From assembly GCF_042656585.1 (NCBI RefSeq), contig NZ_JBHSPG010000023.1: a stretch of 64,000 bases of DNA. One strand, written 5' to 3'. Made by a program: the position numbers and the translations under genes. Positions 1-8,610 of this stretch are shown in pieces. This stretch comes from Thalassorhabdus alkalitolerans (lineage in GTDB: Bacteria; Bacillota; Bacilli; Bacillales; Marinococcaceae). The notes under the pieces are model-generated. The model did not search any database, was not told where the DNA came from, and was given only the letters and a program-made list of their open reading frames with translations. Each line of letters begins with the position of its first letter. Positions within the stretch are counted from its first letter, which is position 1.

Positions 1-1
1 A

Positions 2-934
2 CTCTTTCTAGGAATGGCGGGTATGCACGGAATGTATGCCGCAAACATGGCTCTTCATAAATGTGACCTTTTGATTAATGTGGGAGCTCGATTTGACGAT
101 CGTCTAACAGGCAGCCTGGCTCATTTTGCTCCAGAAGCGAAAGTGGCGCACATCGATATTGATCCCGCTGAAATCGGAAAAAATATCGATACCCAGATCC
201 CTGTTGTTGGAGATGCGAAAAAGGCACTGGAAATGATGATTCAAGCTAATGGCAAGCCTTCTCAATGCGATGAGTGGAAGAAAGAGGTGAAATCCTGGTG
301 TCAGGAATATCCTCTCTGGTACGAAAAAGAAGAGGGGATTATTAAGCCTCAGGAATTAATGGAATTGGTATATGAGGTTACTGAGGGAGAAGCCATTGTT
401 ACGACTGATGTGGGCCAGCATCAAATGTGGGCTGCGCAGTATTATAAATTCAATAAGCCAAACCGTTGGGTGACTTCCGGAGGTTTAGGCACTATGGGAT
501 TTGGCTTCCCATCAGCCATCGGCGCACAATTTGCTGAACCGGAGACTCCAGTGGTATCCGTGCTGGGGGATGCGGGCTTCCAGATGACAGCCCAGGAACT
601 TTCTATCCTTCAGGAGCTTAACCTCCCTGTGAAGATAATCCTGGTTAACAATGCATCTCTTGGAATGGTCAGACAATGGCAGCAGCTCTTCTATGAAGAA
701 CGCTACTCAAATTCTCTGTTTCCAATCCAGCCTGACTTTGTCAAACTAGCAGAGGCTTACAGCATTAAAGCTCAGAAGGTTGATGATCCAAGTGAGGTAA
801 AAGAGGTGCTTCGTGAAGCAATGGCATACGATGGTCCGATGCTGTTGGACTTCCGAGTGAAGAAGGATGAAAATGTCTATCCTATGATCGCCCCAGGAAA
901 AGGGCATCACGAAATGGAGGGGATCAAACCATGA
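2..934 (+). CDS. ilvB: Acetolactate synthase large subunit, 3' part (partial)
   Basis: The gene enters from the left edge, and the open frame runs from base 2. The product joins two pyruvates, or pyruvate and 2-oxobutyrate, in the first common step of valine, leucine and isoleucine synthesis, using thiamine diphosphate and FAD. The visible part holds the end of the central domain (GARFDDRLTG) and the C-terminal thiamine-diphosphate domain with GDAGFQMTAQEL, followed by the LVNNASLGMVRQWQ segment typical of IlvB. The stop overlaps the ilvN start as ATGA, so the two subunits are translationally coupled. Roughly the first 260 residues lie outside the window. Confidence 0.96.
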   Translation, partial: LFLGMAGMHGMYAANMALHKCDLLINVGARFDDRLTGSLAHFAPEAKVAHIDIDPAEIGKNIDTQIPVVGDAKKALEMMIQANGKPSQCDEWKKEVKSWCQEYPLWYEKEEGIIKPQELMELVYEVTEGEAIVTTDVGQHQMWAAQYYKFNKPNRWVTSGGLGTMGFGFPSAIGAQFAEPETPVVSVLGDAGFQMTAQELSILQELNLPVKIILVNNASLGMVRQWQQLFYEERYSNSLFPIQPDFVKLAEAYSIKAQKVDDPSEVKEVLREAMAYDGPMLLDFRVKKDENVYPMIAPGKGHHEMEGIKP

Positions 935-1452
935 AAAGAACAATCATAGCTACTGTTAACAACACATCTGGTGTGTTAAACCGAATTACCGGGCTTTTTG
1001 CCAGAAGGCATTTTAACATAGAGAGTATCACTGTAGGAATCACTGAGAATCCATCTATTTCAAGGATGACATTTGTGGTAAATGTTGATGATCACCGGTC
1101 TCTTGACCAAGTGATCAAACAGCTTAATAAGCAGGTGGACGTACTAAAAGTCCGTGACATTTCCGACGAAGCAATTGTTGCAAGAGAGCTGGCATTAATT
1201 AAGGTGGTTGCTTCTCCCCAGCACCGGGGGGAACTAGCATCCCTTGCTGCTCCATTTAGAGCTTCAATTATTGATGTTGGCAGAGAAAGTGTCACGATTC
1301 AGGTGACAGGAGACCACCAAAAGGTGGAAGCTCTTATTGATTTGTTAAAGCCTTATGGAATTAAAGAGCTAGCAAGAACTGGGATTACCGCCTTCAAACG
1401 AGGCACTAAGAAAAGTGTTTTTGAGGGTTCAAGGTATTCTATCATCAATTAA
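931..1452 (+). CDS. ilvN: Acetolactate synthase small (regulatory) subunit
   Basis: Regulatory subunit that stimulates the large subunit and gives feedback control by valine. It is called ilvH in B. subtilis. The 173-residue length is usual. An N-terminal ACT domain (about residues 3-77, beginning TIIATVNNTSGVLNRITGLF) is followed by the C-terminal small-subunit domain (about 85-160). The ATG overlaps the ilvB stop by four bases, as expected for an obligate partner. Confidence 0.96.
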   Translation: MKRTIIATVNNTSGVLNRITGLFARRHFNIESITVGITENPSISRMTFVVNVDDHRSLDQVIKQLNKQVDVLKVRDISDEAIVARELALIKVVASPQHRGELASLAAPFRASIIDVGRESVTIQVTGDHQKVEALIDLLKPYGIKELARTGITAFKRGTKKSVFEGSRYSIIN

Positions 1453-1484
1453 CTAAATTATATAAAAAAAGGGAGAGATTTATT

Positions 1485-2507
1485 ATGGCAAAGGTATTTT
1501 ACAATGGAGATATTAACGAGGCAGTATTACAAGACAAGACAGTTGCAGTAGTAGGATATGGTTCTCAGGGCCATGCTCATTCCCAAAACCTTCGCGAAAG
1601 TGGAGTAAACGTAGTCATCGGTCTTCGTCCAGGAAAATCATGGGATAAAGCAGAAGAAGATGGGTTTGAAGTACTTACCGTGCGTGAAGCTGCAGCCAAA
1701 GCTGATGTAATTATGGTGCTTCTTCCAGACGAATATCAGCCAACCACATACAAAAATGAAATCGAGCCAGAATTAACTGAAGGTAAGTCTCTTGTATTTG
1801 CACACGGATTCAATATTCACTTTAACCAGGTTGTTCCTCCGGAAAATGTTGACGTGTTTATGGTCGCTCCAAAAGGTCCGGGGCACATTGTAAGACGTAC
1901 ATTTGAAGATGGAGCTGGCGTGCCGGCACTTATTGCTGTATACCAGGATGCAACAGGAAATGCAAAAGACTTGGCTCTTGCTTATGCAAAGCAAATCGGC
2001 GGCGGAAGAGCTGGAATCCTTGAAACTACTTTCCAAGAGGAAACAGAAACAGATTTGTTTGGTGAGCAGGCAGTACTTTGCGGTGGTACTTCCGCATTAG
2101 TGAAAGCTGGTTTTGAAACTTTAGTAGAAGCAGGATATCAGCCTGAGGTTGCTTACTTTGAGTGCTTACATGAATTAAAACTAATTGTTGATCTTATGTA
2201 CGAAGGCGGCCTTGAAGGAATGCGTTATTCCATTTCTGATACAGCACAATGGGGTGATTTCCAGGCAGGTCCACGTGTTGTTACAGAGGATACAAAAGAT
2301 GCTATGCGCGGGATTCTTTCTGACATTCAAACCGGAAAATTTGCTAAAGGCTGGATCCTTGAAAACCAGGCTAACCGCCCAGAGTTTAATGCAACAAATG
2401 ATAGAGAAAACAAGCACCTTATCGAAGAAGTGGGTCGTGAGCTGCGTGAAATGATGCCATTTGTTAAAGGACGATCTAAAGGAGTGGTAGGAAGTGCAAA
2501 AAATTAA
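1485..2507 (+). CDS. ilvC: Ketol-acid reductoisomerase (NADP+)
   Basis: Second step of the pathway: alkyl migration and NADPH-dependent reduction of acetolactate or acetohydroxybutyrate. At 340 residues it is the short class I form. The N-terminal Rossmann domain has VGYGSQGHAHSQNLRESG near residue 25. The C-terminal knotted helical domain carries the acidic metal ligands in DLFGEQAVLCGG and CLHELKLIVDLMYEGG. A GGGAGAG ribosome-binding site precedes the ATG. The end overlaps the leuA start by 14 bases. Confidence 0.97.
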   Translation: MAKVFYNGDINEAVLQDKTVAVVGYGSQGHAHSQNLRESGVNVVIGLRPGKSWDKAEEDGFEVLTVREAAAKADVIMVLLPDEYQPTTYKNEIEPELTEGKSLVFAHGFNIHFNQVVPPENVDVFMVAPKGPGHIVRRTFEDGAGVPALIAVYQDATGNAKDLALAYAKQIGGGRAGILETTFQEETETDLFGEQAVLCGGTSALVKAGFETLVEAGYQPEVAYFECLHELKLIVDLMYEGGLEGMRYSISDTAQWGDFQAGPRVVTEDTKDAMRGILSDIQTGKFAKGWILENQANRPEFNATNDRENKHLIEEVGRELREMMPFVKGRSKGVVGSAKN

Positions 2508-4041
2508 CGTCTTTGATACGACACTTCGCGATGGAGAACAGTCTCCGGGAGTTAATTTAAACTTTGAAGAAAAAATGGAAATTGCCAAGCAGTTAGAGCG
2601 GCTCGGTGTTGATATTATTGAGGCAGGATTTCCTGCCTCCTCCCAAGGAGATTTCAGGTCAGTAAAAGCGATAGCTGATCAGGTAAAAGGAAGCTCTGTA
2701 ACGGGTTTATCTCGTTCTTTGAAAAAAGATATCGATGTGTCGTGGGAAGCGTTAAAAGGAGGGGCTGAACCAAGACTGCATGTATTTATAGCCACTTCGC
2801 CCATTCATATGACTCATAAACTGCAAATGACTCCTGACCAAGTCATCGAGCAGGCAGTAGAAGCTGTTACGTACGCTAAAAAGAGGTTTCCTCATGTACA
2901 GTGGTCAGCGGAAGATGCTTGCCGATCTGATTTAGACTTCCTTGTCAGAATTATAGAAAAAGTCATTGACGCAGGAGCGGAGGTTATTAATCTTCCTGAT
3001 ACTGTAGGATACATCACTCCAGAAGAAATAAAGAACATGTTCAGCTATATTAAGACTAATGTTCCTAATAGTGACAAAGCTAAGCTGTCAGCGCACTGTC
3101 ATGATGATCTTGGAATGGCTGTTGCGAATTCACTTGCTGCGATTGAAGGCGGGGCTGAGCAAGTAGAGTGCACCATTAATGGGATAGGTGAACGTGCGGG
3201 CAATGCTTCCCTGGAAGAAATTGCAGTAGCATTGAAAATCAGAAATGATTTCTATCAGGCTACCACGGGGTTAACGCTACATGAAATCAAGAAAACCAGC
3301 AGCCTGGTAAGTAAATTAACTGGCATGGTAGTCCCTAATAATAAGGCTGTTGTGGGAGACAATGCGTTTGCTCACGAATCTGGCATTCATCAAGACGGCG
3401 TGTTGAAAGAGAAGACAACTTATGAAATTATCACTCCTGAGCTTGTCGGTGTAAACGCAAACCGAATGGTTCTTGGAAAGCTTTCCGGACGTCATGCCTT
3501 TAAAGAAAAAGTCAGGGACCTAGGCTACACAGCTTCTGATGAAGAGATAAACAAAGTCTTTAAATCCTTTAAAGAGCTGGCAGATAAGAAAAAGGAAGTC
3601 ACTGATGAGGATATCTTCGCTCTTATGACTGATGAAAAGGTTGGAGCGGCTGTTAAGTATTTTGAGGTGGAAACCCTTCAGGTTAATTACGGGACGAACA
3701 ATATACCAACGGCTACGATAACCATGAGAAATCCTAACCACGAAGTGATCCAGGAGGCTGCAACAGGTTCTGGTAGTGTAGAAGCTGTTTACAACACTCT
3801 AGAGCGGATTATCGGGCAAGAGGTTACCTTAACAGACTACCGGATTCAATCGATCAGCGGGGGCCGAGATGCGTTAGCTGAAGTGTTTGTAAAGGTTGAA
3901 TTTCAAGGGATTGAGTCTACGGGAAGAGGCACAGCCCATGATGTGTTAGAAGCGTCAGCTAAAGCGTATATCAATGCGGTAAACCGGATTTTAAACCGTA
4001 AGAGCGGAGAAGAACAAAAAGCTGAAAAAGTTCAAATTTAA
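2494..4041 (+). CDS. leuA: 2-isopropylmalate synthase
   Basis: Condenses acetyl-CoA with 2-oxoisovalerate, the committed step of leucine synthesis. The start is GTG inside the ilvC 3' end, with GGAG nine bases upstream. The 515 residues match the bacterial LeuA type 1 family. The N-terminal TIM barrel has FDTTLRDGEQSPG and the metal-binding HCHDDLGMAVANSLAA. The C-terminal regulatory domain (from about residue 390) contains the expected SISGGRDALAEVFVK segment, so leucine feedback inhibition is likely. It lies in the ilv-leu operon. Confidence 0.96.
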   Translation: MQKINVFDTTLRDGEQSPGVNLNFEEKMEIAKQLERLGVDIIEAGFPASSQGDFRSVKAIADQVKGSSVTGLSRSLKKDIDVSWEALKGGAEPRLHVFIATSPIHMTHKLQMTPDQVIEQAVEAVTYAKKRFPHVQWSAEDACRSDLDFLVRIIEKVIDAGAEVINLPDTVGYITPEEIKNMFSYIKTNVPNSDKAKLSAHCHDDLGMAVANSLAAIEGGAEQVECTINGIGERAGNASLEEIAVALKIRNDFYQATTGLTLHEIKKTSSLVSKLTGMVVPNNKAVVGDNAFAHESGIHQDGVLKEKTTYEIITPELVGVNANRMVLGKLSGRHAFKEKVRDLGYTASDEEINKVFKSFKELADKKKEVTDEDIFALMTDEKVGAAVKYFEVETLQVNYGTNNIPTATITMRNPNHEVIQEAATGSGSVEAVYNTLERIIGQEVTLTDYRIQSISGGRDALAEVFVKVEFQGIESTGRGTAHDVLEASAKAYINAVNRILNRKSGEEQKAEKVQI

Positions 4042-4071
4042 CAGAGCCAAACCAATAAGGGGAGAATGTAC

Positions 4072-5172
4072 ATGAATAAACGTATTACTGTCCTTCCCGG
4101 GGATGGAATAGGCCCGGAAGTAGTAGAGGGAGCTATTAAAGTGCTTGATGAAGTGGCGGCTTTATATGGCCACAAATTTGATTATAATTACGAAAAAATT
4201 GGGGGAGTTGCTATAGATCAAGAAAATACTCCTCTCCCTGAACAGACAGTCAATGCATGTAAGGAAAGTGACGGAGTACTTTTGGGCGCTGTAGGGGGGC
4301 CGAAGTGGGATACTCTTCCAGGTGATATGCGTCCTGAAACAGGATTATTAGGCTTGAGAAAGGCCTTGAATCTTTTTGCAAACCTTCGTCCTGTTACTGG
4401 TCATGAAAGTCTAACTGATTCTTCTACGCTTCGTAAAGAAGTGGTAGATGGAGTAGATCTAATGATCGTGCGTGAACTTACAGGAGGACTTTATTTTGGA
4501 GATCCAAAAGAACGTCGTCAGGAAGACGGCGAGGAAGCAGCAGTAGATACTCTTTCTTATAAGCGTTCAGAGATTGAAAGAATTGTACGTCGTGCTTTTG
4601 ACTTAGCCAAAGTAAGAAGAAAGAAAGTGACTTCTGTTGACAAAGCAAATGTCCTGGAAACGAGCAGGCTGTGGAGAGAAGTAGCTGAGGAAGTCAGCAA
4701 GGATTATCCGGAGATTGAAATTGAGCATATGCTTGTGGATAACGCAGCCATGCAGCTTATCAGAGATCCGAAGCAATTTGATGTTGTAGTAACAGAAAAT
4801 ATGTTCGGTGACATTTTAAGTGATGAAGCATCCATGCTGACCGGTTCTTTAGGAATGCTTCCATCGGCAAGCATTGGAAGCGGAGGTCCTGGCCTCTATG
4901 AACCAGTACATGGCTCAGCTCCTGATATCGCGGGAGAGAAAAAAGCTAATCCGTTAGCAACCATTGCTTCAACAGCAATGATGTTAAAGTATTCTTTTAA
5001 TATGGTAGAAGAAGCAGAAGCTCTTGACGCTGCTCTAGCTGAAGTGCTGACTCAGGGACATCGTACCGGAGACATCGCAAAGCCGGAAGATAAAGTATTA
5101 AACACAGAAGAAATGACTGAAAAAGTAATTGATCTTCTGCGCAAGCAGGTCAAAGCAGCGCCAAGTTCATAA
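4072..5172 (+). CDS. leuB: 3-isopropylmalate dehydrogenase
   Basis: NAD-dependent oxidative decarboxylation of 3-isopropylmalate. I chose the ATG at 4072 (366 residues) over the one at 4066, because the AAGGGGAG site at 4057-4064 gives a 7-base spacing to 4072 and only 1 base to 4066. The beta-decarboxylating dehydrogenase family is clear from LPGDGIGPEVV at the N-terminus, VRELTGGLYFG (substrate loop) and NMFGDILSDEASMLTGSLG (metal site and NAD region). Fourth step gene of the leucine branch in the operon. Confidence 0.96.
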   Translation: MNKRITVLPGDGIGPEVVEGAIKVLDEVAALYGHKFDYNYEKIGGVAIDQENTPLPEQTVNACKESDGVLLGAVGGPKWDTLPGDMRPETGLLGLRKALNLFANLRPVTGHESLTDSSTLRKEVVDGVDLMIVRELTGGLYFGDPKERRQEDGEEAAVDTLSYKRSEIERIVRRAFDLAKVRRKKVTSVDKANVLETSRLWREVAEEVSKDYPEIEIEHMLVDNAAMQLIRDPKQFDVVVTENMFGDILSDEASMLTGSLGMLPSASIGSGGPGLYEPVHGSAPDIAGEKKANPLATIASTAMMLKYSFNMVEEAEALDAALAEVLTQGHRTGDIAKPEDKVLNTEEMTEKVIDLLRKQVKAAPSS

Positions 5173-5207
5173 TCAATGATAATTGGAAGGAAAGAGAGGG
5201 GAACATA

Positions 5208-6617
5208 ATGGCACCAAAAACTATTATAGAAAAGATCTGGGACCGTCATACTGTCAAAGCGGAAGAGGGAAAGCCGGATCTTTTGTATATAGACTTACAC
5301 TTGGTTCATGAGGTAACATCTCCCCAGGCTTTTGAAGGACTTCGTCTGGCTGAGAGAAAGGTTCGCCGTCCGGATTTAACATTTGCAACGATGGATCATA
5401 ACGTTCCTACCACGGACCGGTTAAATATCACAGATGCGATTGCCAAAAAACAAATGGAAACTCTGTCAGCAAACTGTGAAGAATTCGGCATTGAAATTGC
5501 TGATTTAAATAGCCCGAATAATGGAATCGTTCACGTGATCGGGCCCGAACTGGGCCTGACGCATCCTGGTAAAACAATCGTTTGTGGTGATAGTCATACA
5601 TCTACTCATGGAGCGTTTGGAGCTTTGGCATTTGGCATAGGCACAAGTGAAGTGGAGCACGTCCTGGCTACTCAAACGTTATGGCAGTCTAAACCAAAAA
5701 CGATGGAAGTCCGGGTCAATGGCCGACTTGAAGATGGGGTTACTGCTAAAGATATTATTCTTGCCGTCATTGCTAAATTCGGTGTCGATTTCGGCACAGG
5801 ACATGTCGTAGAGTATACCGGCGAAGCGATCAAAGGATTAACGATGGAAGAACGAATGACCATCTGTAACATGTCAATTGAAGCGGGTGCAAAAGCAGGA
5901 TTAATCAGTCCGGACCAGGTAACTTTTGATTACTTGGAAGGCAGAGAGAAAGTGCCAAGTGGAGAAGAGTTTGAGAAGAAAGTAGCGGAATGGAAAGACC
6001 TTGCCACTGATGAAGGAGCTGCGTATGACGCAGTATTAGAAATCAACAGTGAGGAAATCGAGCCTATGGTTACATGGGGAACTAATCCTTCCCAGGGCAT
6101 CGGAGTTAACGGACAAGTGCCGGATCCTGAGCAAGCCGAGGGTGTTGAAAAGAAAGCAATTCAGCAGTCTTTGGAATACATGGATTTAAAACCAGGCACT
6201 AAGGTAACGGATATCGAAATTCAGCATGTGTTCATTGGTTCCTGTACAAACTCTCGTCTCAGTGATTTAAGAGCAGCTGCAAAAGTAGCGAAGGGACGCA
6301 AGGTTGCAGATGGAGTCAGAGCTATCGTTGTACCGGGCTCCCAGAATGTTAAGAAAGCAGCTGAAGCTGAGGGCTTGGATCAAATTTTTACAGAAGCCGG
6401 GTTTGAATGGCGCGAGTCAGGATGCAGTATGTGTCTAAGCATGAACCCTGATTTTGTTCCTGAAGGAGAACGTTGTGCTTCTACCTCTAACAGAAATTTT
6501 GAGGGGCGCCAAGGAAAAGGAGCACGTACCCACTTAGTCAGCCCTGCAATGGCTGCCGGAGCAGCTGTTACTGGAAAGTTTGTTGATGTAAGAACGTTGG
6601 AAAATACACCAGTTTAA
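5208..6617 (+). CDS. leuC: 3-isopropylmalate dehydratase large subunit
   Basis: Aconitase-family large subunit carrying the 4Fe-4S cluster that isomerises 2- to 3-isopropylmalate with LeuD. It has 469 residues, the usual length. The cluster cysteines are visible in FIGSCTNSRLSDLRAA and SGCSMCLSMNPD, and substrate-site motifs include CGDSHTSTHGAFGALAFGIG. Ribosome-binding site GAAAGAGAGGGG precedes the ATG. LeuD follows after 22 bases. Confidence 0.97.
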   Translation: MAPKTIIEKIWDRHTVKAEEGKPDLLYIDLHLVHEVTSPQAFEGLRLAERKVRRPDLTFATMDHNVPTTDRLNITDAIAKKQMETLSANCEEFGIEIADLNSPNNGIVHVIGPELGLTHPGKTIVCGDSHTSTHGAFGALAFGIGTSEVEHVLATQTLWQSKPKTMEVRVNGRLEDGVTAKDIILAVIAKFGVDFGTGHVVEYTGEAIKGLTMEERMTICNMSIEAGAKAGLISPDQVTFDYLEGREKVPSGEEFEKKVAEWKDLATDEGAAYDAVLEINSEEIEPMVTWGTNPSQGIGVNGQVPDPEQAEGVEKKAIQQSLEYMDLKPGTKVTDIEIQHVFIGSCTNSRLSDLRAAAKVAKGRKVADGVRAIVVPGSQNVKKAAEAEGLDQIFTEAGFEWRESGCSMCLSMNPDFVPEGERCASTSNRNFEGRQGKGARTHLVSPAMAAGAAVTGKFVDVRTLENTPV

Positions 6618-6639
6618 TATATACAAAGAAGGTGGAAGC

Positions 6640-7227
6640 ATGGAACCGATTATTGTTCATACTGGAAAACCGGCAGTACTAAACAGAGTAAATGTGGATA
6701 CAGACCAGATTATCCCCAAGCAATTTTTAAAAAGAGTAGAGCGTACCGGTTTTGGTCAATACCTGTTTTTTGACTGGCGCTTTAATGCTGACGGCACAGA
6801 CAATGAAGATTTTGAACTGAATAAGCCAGAAGCAAAAGGAGCAAGTATCCTGATTGCTGATCATAATTTTGGCTGCGGCTCCTCAAGAGAGCATGCACCA
6901 TGGGCGCTGCAGGACTATGGATTTAAGGTTATTATTTCACCTAGTTTTGCAGACATTTTTTACAATAATTGCTTTAAAAATGGTATCCTTCCCATTCGTT
7001 TGCCTGAAGAGACAGTATATACTCTCATGGAAAACAGTAAGGCTGAGCAAAATGAAATAACTGTAGACCTGAAAAATCAAACGGTTAAAGATCAAAGCGG
7101 GTATGAAACTAGTTTTGAAGTTGACTCTTACTGGAAAGAAATGCTGTTAAAAGGCTGGGACGAAATCAGTCTAACTCTCCAATATGGTGAAGATATTTCA
7201 GCATATGAAGAAAAAGTTCAAGCATAA
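6640..7227 (+). CDS. leuD: 3-isopropylmalate dehydratase small subunit
   Basis: Swivel-domain partner of LeuC, 195 residues, usual length. Motifs include VDTDQIIPKQFLK near the N-terminus and FGCGSSREHAPWAL, the substrate-binding loop. It is the last gene of the operon: an intrinsic terminator starts six bases after its stop. An AGGTGG-type ribosome-binding site precedes the ATG. Confidence 0.97.
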   Translation: MEPIIVHTGKPAVLNRVNVDTDQIIPKQFLKRVERTGFGQYLFFDWRFNADGTDNEDFELNKPEAKGASILIADHNFGCGSSREHAPWALQDYGFKVIISPSFADIFYNNCFKNGILPIRLPEETVYTLMENSKAEQNEITVDLKNQTVKDQSGYETSFEVDSYWKEMLLKGWDEISLTLQYGEDISAYEEKVQA

Positions 7228-7232
7228 CACTA

Positions 7233-7266
7233 AGAAAGAGGCATCCATAGCGGCTGCCTCTTTTCT
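7233..7266 (+). terminator. Intrinsic terminator of the ilv-leu operon
   Basis: Perfect arms AAAGAGGCA (7235-7243) and TGCCTCTTT (7255-7263) with an 11-base loop, ending in a T-rich stretch directly behind leuD. Confidence 0.85.
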
Positions 7267-7350
7267 CTGGTAACACACTTGTGCTTTTCACATACTGAAC
7301 CATAATATAAAGACAAGTTATAGAAAAAAATCTAAATGTACACTATTGGT

Positions 7351-7379
7351 TTGTTTTTATATACATAAGTTGCTACACT
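7351..7379 (+). promoter_or_regulatory. Candidate sigma-A promoter for the TPR gene
   Basis: TTGTTT (7351-7356), 17-base spacer, TACACT (7374-7379), 39 bases before the chosen ATG. It separates this gene from the terminated ilv-leu operon. Confidence 0.45.
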
Positions 7380-7418
7380 AGCGATACAATGAGGAAATGC
7401 TGGCAGGAGGCCTATAGT

Positions 7419-8453
7419 ATGGGACAGGAAAATGAAAAGGGAAAGATCATTCAATTTCCGGGGGCTGCTAACACGTTAGTTGAACGTGGGCTGGATCATT
7501 TAAAAAAGGGCAACCCAAAAGAAGGGGTTGAAATGTTTCAAGAAGCTTTGGCCCATGACCCCGATAATGAGCAAGCTTCGTATGGCCTTCTTTTAGCATA
7601 CGCAGATGCTGGAGACTTAAAAGAAGGAAAACGTTTAGCAGAGACAATGCTCCAGGAGGCAAAGGGAGAATATTTTGAGGTGCTTCAAGTTTATATATCC
7701 ATTTTAGCGCAACTGGGAGAATACAAAAAGGTAGTCAGCACTCTTGAAGCCGTCCAAAGTGAAACGAGATTTCCCGCTCATTTAGCTGAGCCGTTTTTTG
7801 AAATGATGGCTTTATCCAAATCTATGATAGAGGCTGATGAACAAAGTCAGACACTTGTAGAAGATGAAGAAGAACTGCAAATGAGCAGTGAGGCTGCAGA
7901 TACAGCTTTACATTTATTAACAAGTGGCTCATTTGAGCAGCAGTGGCAAGCATTGTCTCTTTTAAAAGGAGAAAAGTCCTCCATAGAATTGAGAGACTTT
8001 GAGCAAGTAATGAAATCTGAGAAGACATTCCCTGTCATTAAGAGCTTCATATTACTTCTCTTAAAAGACCGGGGAGTATCAAAAGAAGTGACGGTAGTGA
8101 AAAAAGAAGTGGGAATAACTGTCGTTCCTGAAGAGCTGCCTTCCTTTGAGGAACTCGAACCCGTTCCTTCAATTTTTTCACTTTTAGATGAACACCTGGG
8201 TCAAAGTGATCCTTCATTATTTAATACAGCTCATCACCTTTTAAAGCAAATTTCCCTGCATTATTATCCTTTTTCACTAGAACCAAGGGAAGCAGGAGGC
8301 TGGGCGGCGGCTATTCACCATGAAGCTGCAACACATTTTGGGCAGGAGCCAGACGTTCAGGAGATCGCACGTTTATATGAAACGAATGAGAGTCGCTGTC
8401 AAAAGTTAAAAGAGGAGCTGCAACAGTTAAATACGGAAGAGTTTCTTACTTAG
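7419..8453 (+). CDS. ysoA: Tetratricopeptide-repeat protein (YsoA-like)
   Basis: Cytoplasmic TPR protein of unknown biochemical role, probably a protein-protein interaction scaffold. The start at 7419 (344 residues) is chosen because AGGAGG at 7405-7410 is 8 bases upstream; an in-frame ATG at 7389 has no such site. TPR helices lie at about residues 17-85 (ANTLVERGLDHLKKGNPKEG, ALAHDPDNEQASYGLLLAYA). The rest is helical and acidic, with no membrane segment. The name rests on position between leuD and tig, as in B. subtilis, and on the TPR content. Confidence 0.75.
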   Translation: MGQENEKGKIIQFPGAANTLVERGLDHLKKGNPKEGVEMFQEALAHDPDNEQASYGLLLAYADAGDLKEGKRLAETMLQEAKGEYFEVLQVYISILAQLGEYKKVVSTLEAVQSETRFPAHLAEPFFEMMALSKSMIEADEQSQTLVEDEEELQMSSEAADTALHLLTSGSFEQQWQALSLLKGEKSSIELRDFEQVMKSEKTFPVIKSFILLLLKDRGVSKEVTVVKKEVGITVVPEELPSFEELEPVPSIFSLLDEHLGQSDPSLFNTAHHLLKQISLHYYPFSLEPREAGGWAAAIHHEAATHFGQEPDVQEIARLYETNESRCQKLKEELQQLNTEEFLT

Positions 8454-8518
8454 TAGTATTTCAATGAACCACAAACATATGAATATTTTACCTGTCCTTG
8501 CCACAGACCCATTTATCA

Positions 8519-8546
8519 TTGAAATGAAAGGTTATTATGTTATAAT
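8519..8546 (+). promoter_or_regulatory. Sigma-A promoter of tig
   Basis: TTGAAA (8519-8524), 16-base spacer, TATAAT (8541-8546) with an extended -10 TGT in front. It lies 65 bases before the tig ATG. Confidence 0.72.
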
Positions 8547-8610
8547 GTAGTGGTTGTAAAAGAAGCGTATAGTTGAGAATCAACCTATGAAACTTGGAGG
8601 GAAAGTATAA